Shown here: piece by piece, positions 52,449 through 56,478 of the stretch
How the letters are laid out: each line of letters begins with the position of its first letter
Position numbering within the stretch: position 1 is the stretch's first letter
Source of the DNA: an uncultured bacterium
GTDB taxonomy: Bacteria > Bacteroidota > Bacteroidia > Bacteroidales > Bacteroidaceae
Length of the DNA: 56,478 bases
Direction: 5' to 3'
Assembly: GCA_905216095.1 (NCBI GenBank)
Contig: CAJMSQ010000014.1
Coordinates: forward strand, 1-56,478
Notes under the pieces: generated by a model
Told to the model about the DNA's origin: nothing
What the model saw: only the letters and a program-made list of their open reading frames with translations
The model's database searches: none
Program-made: the position numbers and the translations under genes

Positions 52449-54983
52449 TTATTTCTTTATTTTGAAAGAAAGGCTTGCGCTTTCGAGCCCGTCCGCTTTT
52501 ACGGTCAGACGCAGTTCTCCGTCCGCATTGCGTCCGGCTCGGATTATGGCCAACAGCAGGCCGTTGAATGCAGGCCGTTCGGGGCTGGAAAATGCCGTGT
52601 GGCACGTGGCGTCTCCATTGTCTGTGGCTACGATTTCTCCCTTGCCCTCCAGCCGGCATGTGATGTTCATGTTGGCGGTCGGCACTATGCGGCCTTCGGC
52701 ATCGGTCACGGAGACGGTGACGAACACCAAGTCGCGGCCGTCGGCCTTGATGTGCCGCTTGTCAGCCTGTAATGCCAGACGGGAAGCCGGTCCCGTGGTC
52801 TCGCGTGAGGCCTTGGCCCATTTCTTTCCATTTTTGTAGACCACTACGTCGAGACGCCCCGGTTCGTAGGTGACGCTGTCCCATTGCAATCTGTACTCAT
52901 ATTTGCCTTTATGACGCTTGCCCAGCGAACGTCCGTTGAGGAAAAGTTCGGCTTCGTCGCCCGAGGTGTAAACCTGAACCGGCGTAACTTGTCCCGTCCG
53001 TTCGGGGAAATTCCAGTGAGGCAGGATGTGCGCCATCGGGAATTCGGGCAACCAGCGCGATTGGTACAGGTAGAAGCGGTCTTTCGGGAACCCTGCCATG
53101 TCGAAGATGCCGAAGTAACTGCTGCGCGAGGTGGGACGGTTGCGTTCCAGTTCCTCAAGTCTGGCTTTTTCGGCGGCCAGTTCTTCGGGGGTCATGGTCG
53201 CGGTGTGGTTGAGCAGTACGGAGCGGTCACTGTTAAAAGGAGTGGGCTCGCCAAGATAGTCGAAGCCCGTCCAGACAAACTCTCCGGCAACAGCAGGATA
53301 TTTGTCCAGCTCCCTGAATTCATGGTCGGGAATGCTGGCCCAGCCCGGTTCGGTGACATCGTAGGAATTAACTTGATAAGGGCGCGGAAAATATTCTCCG
53401 CGCGAGCTCAGCGTAGAGGCAGACTCGCTGGTGACGACAGGCAGATGCTCATGTCCTTTTTTCTTGAAGAACTTTCCGAAAAAGTCTTCTCCTCCCTGGA
53501 TTCCGGCAGGATAGTTTGTGCCGACCACGTCAAGCTGCAATTCCGTTCCGTTCATGGCGGCTACTTTCGGCCCGGATATGCCTAAGGTGACGGGACGCGT
53601 GGTGTCGTACCGCCGAACGACTTCCCGTAGGTGGGTGGCCAGTCCTTTTTGCGGTTCATACTGTTCCCGTACCTCGTTGCCCAGACTCCATAGAATGACG
53701 CTGGGGTGATTGCGGTCGCGGCATACCAGTGCGCGAATGTCCTTTTCGTGCCAATGGTCGAAGTGCTTGCTGTAATCATCCTTGTTCTTACCTATCTGCC
53801 AGCAATCAAAGGCTTCGTCCATGATGAGAAATCCCATTTCGTCGGCCAAAGCCGGCAATTCCGGCGCAGGTGGGTTGTGCGACGTACGTATGGCATTGCA
53901 TCCCATCGTCTTGAGCAATGTCAGCTGGCGGCGCAGGGCTGTTTCATTGATTGCCGCGCCGAGAGCACCGAGGTCGTGGTGCATACATACTCCTTGTATC
54001 TGTACTCTTTTCCCGTTCAGGTGGAACCCGTCGTCGGGCGTAAATGCAATGGTGCGGAATCCGAAAGGCTGGTCGTAGGTGTCACGACATCTGCCTTCCG
54101 CATCAAAGACCTTAATCCGTGCTACATACCTGTTGCACTTCTCTAAGCTCCACATGCGCGGTGTCCGTACTTCGAGCCGTATGCTGTCGGAAGCCGATGA
54201 CGTTTCCTTTATGTTGAGGTGACGGCGGGCGGATGTGGCTACGGCCTTTCCCGTCAGCCCGTTCCCTTTTATCGGGTGCAGACTGACGGTGTAGCTTGCG
54301 GCGGCCGGTGACTCGGAACGGTTGTCGATGGTCACACGGATGCAGGCTGTACCTTTCTTTTCCGTCACTTCGGGCGTGGTGACAAAGACTCCCCAGTGTC
54401 CGACATGTAACGGCGCGGTGCGTACAAGGCGCACGTGGCGATAGATGCCTGCGCCGGGATACCAGCGTGAGCCGTATTGTTCCGTGTTGAGCCGTACGGC
54501 CAGCACGTTGTCGCTGTCATAATGCAGATGGGGTGTGAGGTCCACACGGAAAGAACTGTATCCGTAAGGCCGTTCACCTATTTTAATTCCGTTCAGCCAT
54601 ATTTCGGCATTGGCCATAGCCCCGTCGAAATCCACGTAGAAGCACTCTCCGCGTTGCGACGAAGGAATCCGGAAATGTTTTCTGTACCATCCTATCCCTT
54701 GCCACGGAAGTTTTCCGGTGTATCCGTCCAGTTCGTTGCGGAAAGCACTCTCTATACCCCAATCATGCGGCAGGTCAAGGTTGCGCCAAGTGGTGTCGGT
54801 GTAAGCTGGAGAGGACGGACGCAGACAGGGTTCTTCGATAATGTTTCCGTCGGCCTGCATACCGAAGCGTGCGAAGCGCCAGTCACGGTCAAAGTCGGAA
54901 ATCTCTCGTTGTGCCAAAGCCGGAACGTTCCATTGGAGGCCTGCCAGTAGTAACAATAAAGCGAGGATAGGGGATTTGTTCAT
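52449..54983 (-). CDS. Glycoside hydrolase family 2, beta-galactosidase-like
   Basis: An 844-residue secreted or periplasmic enzyme with a signal peptide (ILALLLLLAGLQWNVPALAQ). Order: sugar-binding jellyroll (WRNLDLPHDWGIESAF), immunoglobulin-like domain, TIM barrel with the acid/base Glu in ILWSLGNEVREQYEP and the nucleophile Glu in AGEFVWTGFDYLGEPTPF, then a DUF4982-like domain (YTSGDEAELFLNGRSLGKRHKG) and a last beta domain. It should remove terminal beta-linked galactose or a related sugar from glycans. There is no susC/susD pair beside it, so it is not in an ordinary polysaccharide utilisation locus. Confidence 0.93.
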   Translation of the reverse strand: MNKSPILALLLLLAGLQWNVPALAQREISDFDRDWRFARFGMQADGNIIEEPCLRPSSPAYTDTTWRNLDLPHDWGIESAFRNELDGYTGKLPWQGIGWYRKHFRIPSSQRGECFYVDFDGAMANAEIWLNGIKIGERPYGYSSFRVDLTPHLHYDSDNVLAVRLNTEQYGSRWYPGAGIYRHVRLVRTAPLHVGHWGVFVTTPEVTEKKGTACIRVTIDNRSESPAAASYTVSLHPIKGNGLTGKAVATSARRHLNIKETSSASDSIRLEVRTPRMWSLEKCNRYVARIKVFDAEGRCRDTYDQPFGFRTIAFTPDDGFHLNGKRVQIQGVCMHHDLGALGAAINETALRRQLTLLKTMGCNAIRTSHNPPAPELPALADEMGFLIMDEAFDCWQIGKNKDDYSKHFDHWHEKDIRALVCRDRNHPSVILWSLGNEVREQYEPQKGLATHLREVVRRYDTTRPVTLGISGPKVAAMNGTELQLDVVGTNYPAGIQGGEDFFGKFFKKKGHEHLPVVTSESASTLSSRGEYFPRPYQVNSYDVTEPGWASIPDHEFRELDKYPAVAGEFVWTGFDYLGEPTPFNSDRSVLLNHTATMTPEELAAEKARLEELERNRPTSRSSYFGIFDMAGFPKDRFYLYQSRWLPEFPMAHILPHWNFPERTGQVTPVQVYTSGDEAELFLNGRSLGKRHKGKYEYRLQWDSVTYEPGRLDVVVYKNGKKWAKASRETTGPASRLALQADKRHIKADGRDLVFVTVSVTDAEGRIVPTANMNITCRLEGKGEIVATDNGDATCHTAFSSPERPAFNGLLLAIIRAGRNADGELRLTVKADGLESASLSFKIKK

Positions 54984-55282
54984 GTGAAAACTGTTTTGTT
55001 TAGCAAAATGAATACACCTATATTATATAAGGAAAAATAGTATGAGACAGTTTCTCCTATTCCGGATACGTGATAGATGTAAGGTTTATTTGTGCAAATA
55101 TCGTAAAAATAGCCAAGAGGCGGAATTAATACGGTCTAAACAAAAGTTAAACGGATATATTCTTCAACTTTTTCGTCGGAAGACGCGGTATTTCATGAAA
55201 TCTTTTGGAAGAAAAATAAGGTTTCTTAATTCGTTTTATATCAGACTCTTCATGATTTTCTTGAAAAAAAGTTGTTGTAAAG

Positions 55283-55315
55283 TTTGGTTTGTATGTGTTA
55301 TTTGTAGTACTTTTG
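55283..55315 (+). promoter_or_regulatory. rRNA operon promoter
   Basis: TTTG (55283-55286), a 21-base spacer and TACTTTTG (55308-55315) match the Bacteroidetes consensus. The start should be near 55322, leaving a leader of about 200 bases before the 16S sequence. A 102-codon frame over 55042-55350 overlaps this promoter and is rejected. The 54984-55280 stretch is A/T-rich with no other clear signal. Confidence 0.75.
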
Positions 55316-55526
55316 CACTCGCTAACGGGGAGAGCCCCTGCGGCGAATGAATAAGCGTTCAATGAAGTAATTCCATAGACAATTTAGCAGAGACGAAGAA
55401 GTACAAGGGTCAGTTATCCTTATTATAGGATATCGGATACCGTCAATGTAAACAGTATGACAATAGTTCGGATTCATCTTAGCTCAAGGATTTCATCATT
55501 CAGAATAAGAAAATAAGAAATATTTT

Positions 55527-56478
<952 letters not shown>

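Noticed and set aside
55042..55350. 102-codon frame upstream of the 16S gene
   Set aside because: It overlaps the rRNA promoter and has no recognisable domain or plausible start signal.

Overview
The window is chromosomal DNA from a member of the Bacteroidales. It ends inside a 16S rRNA gene with Bacteroidales-type sequence; some 16S stretches look closer to Prevotellaceae than to Bacteroides proper, and I do not assign a genus. Other support comes from promoters of the Bacteroidetes form TTTG-N19..21-TAnnTTTG in front of many genes, a complex I operon without nuoEFG, outer-membrane barrels with carboxypeptidase-regulatory domains, and a protein with a type IX secretion-like C-terminal domain.

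Region 1 (1-15520) is the accessory part and the most interesting. A leftward operon of up to ten genes encodes a predicted ribosomally made peptide system. It contains a 93-residue precursor with a double-glycine leader and six core cysteines, a GT4 glycosyltransferase, a half-size LanC-like protein, a VKOR-thioredoxin oxidative folding protein with a dead C39-like domain, a very small HlyD-like membrane protein, a C39 peptidase ABC exporter, three related outer-membrane beta-barrels and a small secreted protein. There is no LanB/LanM-type dehydratase and no radical SAM enzyme. The operon has a textbook promoter at 13634-13665. Directly upstream of it sit six TGTTGCAT-like repeats spaced 10-11 bp apart. 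A divergent gene encodes a TPR / single-membrane-pass / helix-turn-helix protein that is the obvious candidate to bind them.

Region 2 (15521-28323) holds efp and the ten-gene nuoA-B-CD-H-I-J-K-L-M-N operon, which lacks the NADH-oxidising module. A 22-bp palindromic repeat occurs four times in tandem between efp and nuoN.

Region 3 (28324-37680) carries an aspartate-type aminotransferase, a Bax-inhibitor-like protein, an lptF/G-ribBA pair, and pyruvate formate-lyase with its activase. Region 4 (37681-46513) carries a DUF4405-type membrane cytochrome candidate, a polysaccharide flippase, a dead metalloprotease-like protein with a sorting domain, acetate kinase, a GNAT-MATE pair and a DUF5009/NagX-like protein. 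Region 5 (46658-56478) carries a GH109-type oxidoreductase-fold glycosidase, a ROK kinase, a LysE exporter, a DUF4924 protein, a DedA protein, a GH2 beta-galactosidase-like enzyme and the start of an rRNA operon.

Four intergenic regions (15621-15875, 28037-28308, 34023-34422, 49814-50150) share one composite element: a conserved promoter, a GC-rich hairpin whose stem sequence changes between copies while pairing is kept, an ACATGTGCATGT motif in three of the four, and a GTTAAAAATGTTAATG-like end. It looks like a multicopy non-coding RNA or mobile regulatory element. No tRNA, IS element or CRISPR array was recognised.
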